This document shows, piece after piece, positions 8,430 through 15,428 of a DNA stretch of 49,226 nucleotides. The notes below the pieces were generated by a model. That model saw nothing but the letters and a program-made list of their open reading frames with translations, had not been told where the DNA came from and did no database searches. This DNA comes from Alkalicoccus luteus. GTDB taxonomy: Bacteria; Bacillota; Bacilli; Bacillales; Salisediminibacteriaceae. The translations under genes were made by a program, and so were the position numbers. Location: the NCBI RefSeq assembly GCF_012034335.1, contig NZ_JAATHJ010000025.1:1-49226 (forward strand), written 5' to 3'. The number at the start of each line of letters is the position of its first letter. The stretch's first letter is position 1.

Positions 8430-9788
8430 ATGTCTAAAACCATTTCGTTCGACTATTCAAAAGCAGCAGGGTTTGTCAGCCAGCATGAGCTCGATTTTCA
8501 GCAGAATGCCGTTTCTGCAGCTCATAAGGCACTTCATGAAGGTACAGGAGCAGGCAGTGATTTCTTAGGCTGGATGGATCTTCCCGTCAACTATGATAAA
8601 GATGAGTTTTCCCGGATTAAGCAGGCAGCCGAAAAAATCAAATCTGATTCCGACGTGCTTCTCGTTATTGGCATCGGAGGCTCGTATCTGGGAGCCCGTG
8701 CAGCGATCGAAGCACTGACGCATTCCTTTTACAATGAGCTGAGCGGCGAGAAACGCAAGACGCCGCAGGTATTTTTCGTCGGCAATAACATCAGCTCCAC
8801 GTATGCCAAGCATCTACTCGATGCGATTCAAGGCATAGACGTATCGATCAACGTCATTTCCAAATCCGGAACGACAACGGAGCCGGCGATTGCCTTCCGT
8901 ATTTTCAGGGATTATGTCGAGAAGAAGTATGGCGTTGAGGAAGCACGACGCCGCATTTATGCAACGACCGATAAAGAAAAAGGAGCGTTAAAGCAGCTGG
9001 CATCGGAAGAAGGCTATGAGTCCTTCATTATTCCGGATGACGTCGGCGGGCGCTTCTCCATTTTAACAGCTGTCGGCCTGCTGCCGATCGCAGCTGCAGG
9101 GCTCGATATAGACGCGATGATGCAGGGAGCAGCAGATGCGCGCACGGCTTATGAGAGCGACAGTCTGAAGGAGAATGAAGCTTACCAGTATGCGGCTGTG
9201 CGTCAGGCCCTTTATCAGCGAGGCTATTTGATCGAACTGATGGTCAACTACGAGCCTGCGCTTCATTTTACAGGGGAGTGGTGGAAGCAGCTTTACGGAG
9301 AGAGTGAAGGAAAAGACGGAAAAGGACTGTTCCCTGCAGCCGCAGACTTCTCAACGGACCTGCATTCCCTCGGCCAGTACGTACAGGACGGCCGGAGAGA
9401 CTTGTTTGAAACGGTGCTGAACGTCGGTACGCCGCAGGAGGAAATGACGATTGAGCGTGACGAACAGGATCTTGACGGCCTGAATTACTTGTCCGGAAAA
9501 ACGATGGACTTTGTAAATGATAAAGCGTATGAAGGTACGCTGCTTGCACACCTGGACGGCGGTGTTCCGAACCTGATCATCGACATTCCCGAACTCACAG
9601 AATATCACTTCGGCTACCTGCTTTATTTCTTTGAAAAAGCATGTGCCGTGAGTGGCTATCTGCTCGGCGTTAATCCGTTTGATCAGCCGGGTGTAGAAGA
9701 TTATAAGCGCAACATGTTTGCTCTTCTAGGCAAGCCGGGCTTTGAAGCAGAAAAAGCAAGCCTGGAACAGCGCCTGAAAGATATGTAA
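8430..9788 (+). CDS. pgi: Glucose-6-phosphate isomerase
   Basis: 452 aa cytoplasmic isomerase interconverting glucose-6-phosphate and fructose-6-phosphate. It carries the sugar-phosphate loop [16 protein letters not shown], the [10 protein letters not shown] motif, [18 protein letters not shown] (PGI signature 1) and the C-terminal [20 protein letters not shown] (signature 2). Length matches B. subtilis Pgi (about 450 aa). The true start is ATG 8430, preceded by TATGGAGGAGACTACA; the upstream in-frame extension would start inside the leader. Closed by a strong terminator. Confidence 0.97.
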   Translation: MSKTISFDYSKAAGFVSQHELDFQQNAVSAAHKALHEGTGAGSDFLGWMDLPVNYDKDEFSRIKQAAEKIKSDSDVLLVIGIGGSYLGARAAIEALTHSFYNELSGEKRKTPQVFFVGNNISSTYAKHLLDAIQGIDVSINVISKSGTTTEPAIAFRIFRDYVEKKYGVEEARRRIYATTDKEKGALKQLASEEGYESFIIPDDVGGRFSILTAVGLLPIAAAGLDIDAMMQGAADARTAYESDSLKENEAYQYAAVRQALYQRGYLIELMVNYEPALHFTGEWWKQLYGESEGKDGKGLFPAAADFSTDLHSLGQYVQDGRRDLFETVLNVGTPQEEMTIERDEQDLDGLNYLSGKTMDFVNDKAYEGTLLAHLDGGVPNLIIDIPELTEYHFGYLLYFFEKACAVSGYLLGVNPFDQPGVEDYKRNMFALLGKPGFEAEKASLEQRLKDM

Positions 9789-9803
9789 ATAACGGTTTAC
9801 CTT

Positions 9804-9836
9804 GTCCCGTCTGAAGCCAGACGGGACCGTTTTTTT
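9804..9836 (+). terminator. Terminator after pgi
   Basis: GTCCCGTCTG pairs with CAGACGGGAC around AAGC, followed by CG and a run of seven Ts. Confidence 0.93.
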
Positions 9837-10157
9837 GTAAGCGAAAGCAGCTTTTGGCGAAAAGTTTTGGACGGTTCAGGTAGTGTACTTGGAGCAAAAA
9901 AAGCCGCAGCATGTCTGCTCTCTAGTTAACATGTGTGATGGCGAAAGTGTTCAACTATGGAGGCAAAAGCGTTAACCTGCCTCCGAAAAATCATCAACCT
10001 CAGCCGCAAATGCGTTAACCTCGCCCGGCAAGTGTTCACGAACATGAACATGAGACTGTTATAACGAAAAAAGCATCATTTGCGGCGGGCAAACATTCAA
10101 CTTTCGTCTCAACATGTTCAATTCTATCTCGGCCGCGGCCTCCTTGGACGTGCCGGC
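9837..10157. other. Gene-free stretch with phased AAC-containing repeats
   Basis: No gene is seen. The centre (9940-10125) is built of degenerate units listed as a separate repeat. The flanks are ordinary. It lies between the pgi terminator and the 3' end of the minus-strand kinase gene, for which no clear terminator is seen. Confidence 0.6.
9941..10123. repeat. Degenerate tandem repeat with 21-22 bp period
   Basis: Units resemble GGCAAAnGCGTTAACCT. Their AAC cores start at 9953, 9974, 9996, 10017 and about 10037, giving steps of 21, 22, 21 and 20 bases. A later pair at 10099 and 10120 is again 21 apart. The period is two DNA helical turns, so all cores face the same side. Sequence identity between units is only partial. 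Confidence 0.55.
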
Positions 10158-10784
10158 TTATAAAAGCGGCGCTTCACATGATACGACGAGATCCGCCGCC
10201 TGCTCTGGTCGGCACGTCTGGATGTAGTGGGCTTCTGCCGGCCAGTAGCGATGCTCGTATTTAGACAGCCGTTCTTCCGGAGTACCGATATACGCATCGC
10301 GGTTCAGGACACGCTGCTGTCGGACAGAGACCGGGCACGTCAGATAAACAATTAAATCAAGCTTGTCCCGCCACTCCGGCCGCTGCAAAAAAATGCCGTC
10401 TAATAGAATGACTCCGGCAGGTGGGAGCTGGATTTGCTTGAAAACAATTGCATCTGTTTCCCATTGATAAAAAGGAAGTCTCAGCTGTCGTTTGTTGTCG
10501 CGTAAGGGCTCAAACAAAGCAGCGTTCAACTGCGTCACATTCCACTGCAAATACATATATTCATACCAGGATTCGTGACCTGTATGATAGCGGCAGCATC
10601 TTGGCGTAATCAGATCGTCCAGGTGAATCACCGTTACAGGAACGCTGTCGCGCCGCAGATAGTCTGCAAGCAAGGAGGCCAGGTGTGATTTTCCGGCACC
10701 GGCAAGGCCGTCAATGCCGACTGACAGCCTCTTCTTTCGGCGATTATTTATCTGGTTCATAATAGCTGTCACCTGATCATCCAT
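10158..10784 (-). CDS. P-loop kinase of the uridine-kinase/phosphoribulokinase class
   Basis: 208 aa cytoplasmic nucleotide-binding protein. Walker A is GLAGAGKSHL at residues 25-34. HLDDL at about 54-58 resembles the substrate-binding Asp region of uridine-kinase-like NTPases, and VILLDGIFLQRP at about 125-136 is the Walker B-like strand. The fold suggests phosphorylation of a nucleoside or other small molecule; the substrate cannot be read from sequence. Start is ATG with AGAGGAGGGGACAGC upstream. It is divergent from the acyl-CoA ligase gene, with 125 bases between. Confidence 0.75.
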   Translation of the reverse strand: MDDQVTAIMNQINNRRKKRLSVGIDGLAGAGKSHLASLLADYLRRDSVPVTVIHLDDLITPRCCRYHTGHESWYEYMYLQWNVTQLNAALFEPLRDNKRQLRLPFYQWETDAIVFKQIQLPPAGVILLDGIFLQRPEWRDKLDLIVYLTCPVSVRQQRVLNRDAYIGTPEERLSKYEHRYWPAEAHYIQTCRPEQAADLVVSCEAPLL

Positions 10785-10849
10785 GCTGTCCCCTCCTCTT
10801 ATTCCTTTATGTTAAATCAGAACTGACTATTCAGACAACTTGTAGATTT

Positions 10850-10865
10850 TTGAAAGCGCTTTCTG
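10850..10865 (+). promoter_or_regulatory. cre-like operator upstream of the acyl-CoA ligase gene
   Basis: TTGAAAGCGCTTTCTG contains the perfect palindrome GAAAGCGCTTTC and matches 14 of 16 positions of the CcpA consensus. It overlaps the proposed -35 box, which would favour repression when glucose is present. Confidence 0.6.
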
Positions 10866-10878
10866 TTAAGATTGAAAT
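10850..10878 (+). promoter_or_regulatory. Candidate sigma-A promoter of the acyl-CoA ligase gene
   Basis: TTGAAA (10850-10855) and TGAAAT (10873-10878) are 17 bases apart. Matches are 5/6 and 4/6. The -35 lies inside the cre-like palindrome. Confidence 0.45.
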
Positions 10879-10909
10879 GAACGACTATTCAGTAACGGAG
10901 GGATGCTTT

Positions 10910-12523
10910 ATGATGCACGGAGATTTATTAATAACTTCAATGCTTGAAAGGGCGGAGAACTTATTTCCGGAAAAGCAAGTGATTTCTCGAACCGGGGAGA
11001 AGGTTCACCGGCTGACGTACCGGGAGATCGGACGACGGACGAGACAGCTTGCGTCAAAACTGCAGAAGTCAGGCTTGCAGAAAGGTCAGAAGGCCGGAAC
11101 GCTTGCCTGGAACCATCATCGCCACCTGGAGCTGTACTTTGCTCTTCCTGCCGTCGGAGCCGTCGTACATACGATTAATATCCGTCTTTCACCAGAGCAT
11201 ATCGTCTATATCATCAATCACGCAGAAGACGAGCTGTTGTTTGTCGATGCGGATATTCTGCCGCTTGTGGAAGCCGTGTATGAGAAGCTGACGACGGTTA
11301 AATCGGTGATTGTAATGACAGACGATCCGCTCCCTGAAACAAAAATAGATTCCGTGTATTCCTATGAAGAGTGGATTGCAGACGGAGATGCGGAATTTCG
11401 TTTCCCAGAAGACATTCAAGAAACGGATCCGGCCGGGATGTGCTTTACGTCAGCGACGACGGGAAATCCGAAGGGAGTAGTCTATACCCACCGCTCCACG
11501 GTCCTCCACAGCATGAGCCTGTCTCTCGCTGATTCAGCGGCATTGTCGGAGTCGGACACGCTGCTGCCAGTCGTGCCGATGTTCCATGTAAACGCTTGGG
11601 GGCTCCCTTATGCTTCAACGTGGATGGGAGCGACACAAGTGCTGCCGGGCCCGCGGTTTACACCTGGACTGCTTGCAGGGATGCTGCAGGACGAAAAGGT
11701 CACTGTTACAGCCGGGGTTCCGACCATCTGGCTTGCCTTATTAAAGGAGCTCGATGAAGGGAGCTATGACGTCTCTTCACTGCGGGCTGTTATTTGCGGC
11801 GGATCTGCAGCTCCGGCCGGAATGATCCGCACGTTTGAAGAAAAATACGATGTCCCGTTCCTGCACGCATACGGCATGACAGAGACGAGTCCGCTCGTAA
11901 CCGTTTCAAGATTAAAAAGCCATCAGCAGGAGCTGACTGGAGATGACAGGCTCGCAATCCGTGCGAGACAGGGACTGCCCGTTCCCGGCGTGGAAATGAA
12001 AGTCCGCGGGAGCGGCGGGGATGTTGCCTGGGATGATGAGGAAATGGGTGAACTATTGCTGCGCGGACCGTGGATTGCTGATTCCTACTATAAGGATGAC
12101 CGGTCGGAAGAAACATTCCGCAACGGGTGGCTTCATACAGGTGACGTCTGTACCGTTGACAGGGAAGGTACGATAAAAATTGTCGACCGTACAAAGGATC
12201 TGATTAAAAGCGGCGGAGAATGGATTTCCTCTGTCGATCTGGAAAACGAGCTGATGGCACATAAAGATGTTTTTGAAGCCTCCGTTGTTGCCGTACCGGA
12301 TCCGCAGTGGCAGGAAAGACCGGTCGCGTGTGTCGTGCTGCATGAAGATCGTGAGGAAAATAAAGAAGAGCTGCTGCACCATTTAGAACAGCGATTTGCT
12401 AAATGGTGGCTGCCGGATGATGTGCTGTTCATGGAAGACATTCCAAAAACATCAGTTGGAAAATTCCTGAAGCGGGAGCTGCGGGATCAAGTACAGCAGA
12501 GATATGAATCGAAGCGCGGATAA
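10910..12523 (+). CDS. Medium/long-chain fatty acyl-CoA synthetase (AMP-forming)
   Basis: 537 aa ANL-superfamily enzyme that would activate a fatty acid to acyl-AMP and then acyl-CoA. The AMP-binding loop is TSATTGNPKGVVYTHRS. HAYGMTETSPL, the GWLHTGDV segment and the hinge DRTKDLIKSGGEWIS follow in order, with the catalytic lysine near the C-terminus in KTSVGKFLKRELR. The family resembles FadD/AlkK-type ligases. ATG 10910 follows GGAGGGATGCTTT; an upstream TTG-started extension would run through the cre palindrome and is rejected. A possible role in carbon-source-regulated fatty acid use is inferred from the cre-like site. Confidence 0.88.
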   Translation: MMHGDLLITSMLERAENLFPEKQVISRTGEKVHRLTYREIGRRTRQLASKLQKSGLQKGQKAGTLAWNHHRHLELYFALPAVGAVVHTINIRLSPEHIVYIINHAEDELLFVDADILPLVEAVYEKLTTVKSVIVMTDDPLPETKIDSVYSYEEWIADGDAEFRFPEDIQETDPAGMCFTSATTGNPKGVVYTHRSTVLHSMSLSLADSAALSESDTLLPVVPMFHVNAWGLPYASTWMGATQVLPGPRFTPGLLAGMLQDEKVTVTAGVPTIWLALLKELDEGSYDVSSLRAVICGGSAAPAGMIRTFEEKYDVPFLHAYGMTETSPLVTVSRLKSHQQELTGDDRLAIRARQGLPVPGVEMKVRGSGGDVAWDDEEMGELLLRGPWIADSYYKDDRSEETFRNGWLHTGDVCTVDREGTIKIVDRTKDLIKSGGEWISSVDLENELMAHKDVFEASVVAVPDPQWQERPVACVVLHEDREENKEELLHHLEQRFAKWWLPDDVLFMEDIPKTSVGKFLKRELRDQVQQRYESKRG

Positions 12524-12587
12524 TTCCTGCATAAGGCTTGCATGATACACTAAAGCTTACTACTCATTTTGAGGGGGGAGCACAGAC

Positions 12588-13952
12588 TTGGTTCGGTCAT
12601 GGATCTTCTATTCAGCGATTTTACTGATGTTGGCAGCATGTGGAACGGAACAGCAGGGAGTAGAGGAAACGAACAATGCAGCTGAGGCAGAGAACGACAG
12701 CACGAATATGGAAGAAGAGGCAGAAGCTGATCTTTCAGAAGAATCAGCCGCAGAAAACAACGACTCTGAAACGAATGATGCTTCAGAAGAGAATGAGCCG
12801 GAAGAGAATGAACAAGCTGCTGAAGAGGAAGACGCAGCAGAGAATACAGCAGAAGACAACAGTGCGGGGAACGAAGAACTTGCTGCTGAACCTCACGGTG
12901 AGCTTTCGGTTCATTTTATCGATGTGGGCCAGGCAGATGCCACCCTTTTCAGCCATGAATACGAAGGCGATATGTATCACGTCTTATTTGACACGGGCAA
13001 CTGGAACCGGTCGGATGCCCTTCATTACTTACAGGATAAGCAGGTGGAGGAGCTGCAGGTGATGATTGGCAGCCATCCGCACGCCGATCACATTGGACAG
13101 ATGGATAAAATCCTGGAAAGCGGCATTGCGGTGGAAGAGGCATGGATGTCCGGCGATGAAGCGACTTCTGATACGTTTATGCGCGTCATGGATGCCATTG
13201 AACGGCACGTCCCGGTTTATGAGGAGCCTCGCGCCGGCGACAGCTTTGATATAGGTGCACTCGAGATCGACGTTCTGCATCCGGCGGAGCTTACCGGTGA
13301 TCTGCACGATGGATCGCTTACCATGCAGTTTACGTATGGAGATGTCTCGATTTTATTAACCGGAGATGCAGAAGACAGTGCCGAACAAATGATGCTGGAC
13401 CGAGGGGAAGACGTGAAATCGGACATCTTGCAGCTCGGTCATCACGGATCGGATACGTCTACGACCCAGCCTTTTTTAGAGGCAGTTGACCCTGAAACGG
13501 TCGTCTATTCTGCCGGTGAAAACAATAGCTACGGTCATCCGCATGCTGAGGTGCTCCAGCGTGTTGAAGATTACGAAGCTGATCTGTATGGGACGGATGT
13601 AAACGGCACGATAGTGGTTACGACTGATGGCGAGACGTACAATCTGGAAACAGAACAAGATGGAGATCCGGATGTTCCTGCTAACGACGAAGCAGCGGAA
13701 GAGCAGGAAGCGGATGAACAGCAGGCTTCAAACGAAGAAGATGAAGACACACAAGCGCCGGACGGCTGTATTAATATTAACGAGGCTTCTTCTGAAGCGC
13801 TTGAAGAAATTGTGCATATCGGACCAGCGCGAGCTGCCGAGCTGATCGAGAAACGACCGTTTTCTTCTCTGGAAGACATGGAGCGGATTGACGGCATTGC
13901 AGCGGGCAGGCTGGCTGATATTAAAGAGGAAGGGACGGCTTGTGTACCATGA
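12588..13952 (+). CDS. Secreted ComEC-type metallo-beta-lactamase lipoprotein with C-terminal helix-hairpin-helix
   Basis: 454 aa. The lipobox LAAC puts Cys18 at the mature N-terminus, so it is anchored outside the cell. Residues 20-100 are an extremely acidic Glu/Asn/Ala linker. A metallo-beta-lactamase domain follows (about 103-350) with HPHADH at 163-168, LLTGDAEDSAE and LGHHGSDTSTT, as in the ComEC/Rec2 nuclease domain. A second acidic linker leads to a ComEA-like HhH module (about 393-454: CININEASSEALEEI, HIGPARAAELIE, IDGIAAGRLADI). Domains suggest an extracellular nuclease or phosphodiesterase that binds DNA. Start is TTG behind GAGGGGGGAG. It overlaps the DUF3006 gene by four bases. 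Confidence 0.85.
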   Translation: MVRSWIFYSAILLMLAACGTEQQGVEETNNAAEAENDSTNMEEEAEADLSEESAAENNDSETNDASEENEPEENEQAAEEEDAAENTAEDNSAGNEELAAEPHGELSVHFIDVGQADATLFSHEYEGDMYHVLFDTGNWNRSDALHYLQDKQVEELQVMIGSHPHADHIGQMDKILESGIAVEEAWMSGDEATSDTFMRVMDAIERHVPVYEEPRAGDSFDIGALEIDVLHPAELTGDLHDGSLTMQFTYGDVSILLTGDAEDSAEQMMLDRGEDVKSDILQLGHHGSDTSTTQPFLEAVDPETVVYSAGENNSYGHPHAEVLQRVEDYEADLYGTDVNGTIVVTTDGETYNLETEQDGDPDVPANDEAAEEQEADEQQASNEEDEDTQAPDGCININEASSEALEEIVHIGPARAAELIEKRPFSSLEDMERIDGIAAGRLADIKEEGTACVP

Positions 13953-14242
13953 TGAAAACATGCAGTGGTGTTGTAGACCGCATTGTTGACGGCCGGACCG
14001 CAGTTGTTTTACTGGAAGAGCAGCAAAGGCAGCTTGATCTGCCGCTTGCACGGCTGCCGTCGGGCGTGCAGGAGGGTCATCGTCTGCTCGTGGATGTGTC
14101 TGAAACAGACGGAAGCTGCGGACGGATCGTAATCGACAATGAGGCGACAAAAGCGTCCCGGGCAGCAGCTGCTGAAGCAAGGGAACCGCTGCTTCAGGGA
14201 AAAGAGCGGAGCCGGTTTAAGCGAACACGCAGAAGAACGTAG
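13949..14242 (+). CDS. DUF3006-family small protein
   Basis: 97 aa. The N-terminal 65 residues form a beta-rich pattern (GVVDRIVDGRTAVVLLEEQQ, LPSGVQEGHRLLVD) typical of DUF3006, which is often found next to ComEC-like metallo-beta-lactamase genes. The tail is basic (KERSRFKRTRRRT). The ATG overlaps the stop of the upstream lipoprotein gene (ATGA), so the two are coupled. No signal peptide is seen, so it should act in the cytoplasm. Molecular role unknown. Confidence 0.8.
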   Translation: MMKTCSGVVDRIVDGRTAVVLLEEQQRQLDLPLARLPSGVQEGHRLLVDVSETDGSCGRIVIDNEATKASRAAAAEAREPLLQGKERSRFKRTRRRT

Positions 14243-14285
14243 AGAATCCCGATTTCCTGCAGTCAGGAAATCGGGATTCTTTGTT
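14243..14285 (+). terminator. Terminator after the DUF3006 gene
   Basis: A perfect 17-pair stem (14243-14259 with 14264-14280) around a CAGT loop. The T-tract is short (TTGTTG), but the stem is very stable. Confidence 0.8.
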
Positions 14286-14302
14286 GTCCGAGACGCCAAC
14301 AT

Positions 14303-14341
14303 AAAAAAAGCAGAATTTCCAACGATGACAATCCTGCTTTA
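14303..14341 (-). terminator. Terminator of the lone tRNA-Ala
   Basis: On the minus strand AAAGCAGGATT and AAATTCTGCTTT form a stem followed by a run of Ts. It is 13 bases after the tRNA. Confidence 0.8.
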
Positions 14342-14353
14342 ATAACGTATGTA

Positions 14354-14429
14354 TGGTGGAGCATAGCGGGCTCGAACCGCTGACCTCCACGCTGCCAGCG
14401 TGGCGCTCTCCCAGCTGAGCTAATGCCCC
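14354..14429 (-). tRNA. tRNA-Ala (GGC)
   Basis: On the minus strand, a cloverleaf with GGGGCAT/ATGCTCC acceptor, GGC anticodon in CGCTGGCAGCG, TTCGAGC T-loop and encoded CCA. It stands alone with its own promoter and terminator, and complements the TGC-anticodon tRNA-Ala of the rRNA-linked cluster. Confidence 0.96.
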
Positions 14430-14448
14430 TTATCGGCTCACAAAAATG

Positions 14449-14478
14449 ATTATACGTCAGAAGCTTAAACAGATGCAA
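14449..14478 (-). promoter_or_regulatory. Sigma-A promoter of the lone tRNA-Ala
   Basis: On the minus strand TTGCAT (14478-14473) and a perfect TATAAT (14454-14449) are 18 bases apart, about 20 bases before the tRNA. Confidence 0.85.
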
Positions 14479-14496
14479 GCCCTTTTTTCATTTTTG

Positions 14497-14655
14497 TTAA
14501 AAGATGACGAAAAGAATGTACCAGACTACACCCGCTACAATCGAGGCGATCAGACCGGACAAAACGTTTTCCTTCATCAGTTTCTTATGTTTGATGTAAT
14601 CAAACAACGTCCAGCCGATAAACATTGTGATCGTGAAAATAAGTGCACCAAGCAT
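14497..14655 (-). CDS. Small two-helix membrane protein, unrecognised
   Basis: 52 aa. Two hydrophobic helices (about residues 3-19 and 32-51) are separated by a basic loop KHKKLMKEN. GAAGGAG lies eight bases before the ATG, so translation is credible. The gene is divergent from the methyltransferase gene, and its 3' end runs into the tRNA-Ala promoter region. I do not recognise the family. The plus-strand reading frame that covers this region is rejected. Confidence 0.65.
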   Translation of the reverse strand: MLGALIFTITMFIGWTLFDYIKHKKLMKENVLSGLIASIVAGVVWYILFVIF

Positions 14656-14760
14656 CTCATCAGCTCCTTCTGGCTCTGCCGCTTATTTTATCAGAAATCG
14701 CCCTTGAAGGACAGACAGCAGGAATCTGGTATACTGGACGACAGAGAGGAGGCCGTCAAC

Positions 14761-15393
14761 GTGACGTTATTTACAAAGCTGTATGATCTTATTATGCAGC
14801 CAGCTGACCAACTGCTGCTGAAGGACCTGCGGGAACGCCTTGTCGGTCAGGCAGACGGACGTGTGCTGGAAGTGGGCTCAGGAACTGGGCTTAATTTTCC
14901 TTACTATGTACCCGGGCTGCAGGTGACGGCATTAGAGCCGGATGACGGCCTCCGCAATAAATCCCTCAGCAGAATGCTGAGAGCAGATGCAGCAATCCGC
15001 GTCGTGGCTGGAGAAGCAGAAATGCTTCCGTTTGAGACAGACAGCTTCGATACCGTCGTGTGCACGCTCGTGCTTTGTACCGTAGAAAGTCAGGAAGAAG
15101 CGATCAGGGAAATCAAGCGTGTACTGAAGCCGGAAGGAACGCTTCTGCTGCTGGAGCACGTGCTGCCGGAGGACCGGACGAGAAAGGAATGGTTCATGCG
15201 GGCTGCTCCGGCATGGGAGAAGATGTGCGGAGGATGCCGACTGGACCGTCCAACGGGAAGGATGCTGTGCTCCCACGGGTTCCGACCGGTTGTCATGCGT
15301 ACATTTGCTAAAGGTCTTTTTATAGAGATGACCGCGAAACCTGTAACGAAATTGTCGCAGGAAACACGCGGTTTTACCGAAGAAATCCGGTAA
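14761..15393 (+). CDS. SAM-dependent class I methyltransferase
   Basis: 210 aa. Motif I is VLEVGSGTGLNFPYY, followed by an acidic strand end (ALEPDD), the AEMLPFETDSFDTVVCTLVL segment and RVLKPEGTLLLLEHVLPEDR, typical of the UbiE/Methyltransf_11 group. The substrate is unknown. The GTG start is chosen because AGAGGAGG lies six bases upstream; a longer frame would cover the opposite-strand small gene and lacks a ribosome site. It is 35 bases upstream of a UbiD decarboxylase gene and probably shares its transcript, which hints at a quinone-like or aromatic substrate (inference). Confidence 0.85.
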   Translation: MTLFTKLYDLIMQPADQLLLKDLRERLVGQADGRVLEVGSGTGLNFPYYVPGLQVTALEPDDGLRNKSLSRMLRADAAIRVVAGEAEMLPFETDSFDTVVCTLVLCTVESQEEAIREIKRVLKPEGTLLLLEHVLPEDRTRKEWFMRAAPAWEKMCGGCRLDRPTGRMLCSHGFRPVVMRTFAKGLFIEMTAKPVTKLSQETRGFTEEIR

Positions 15394-15428
15394 ACTGGAT
15401 AGCAGAGAAGAAGGAAAGGGGAGACAGG

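Noticed and set aside
9941-10123. CRISPR array
   Set aside because: Units are degenerate and contiguous with a 21-22 base period and no unique spacers; no cas genes are in the window.
14446-14760. N-terminal extension of the methyltransferase frame
   Set aside because: It covers the minus-strand small gene and tRNA promoter and has no ribosome site; the GTG at 14761 has AGAGGAGG upstream.
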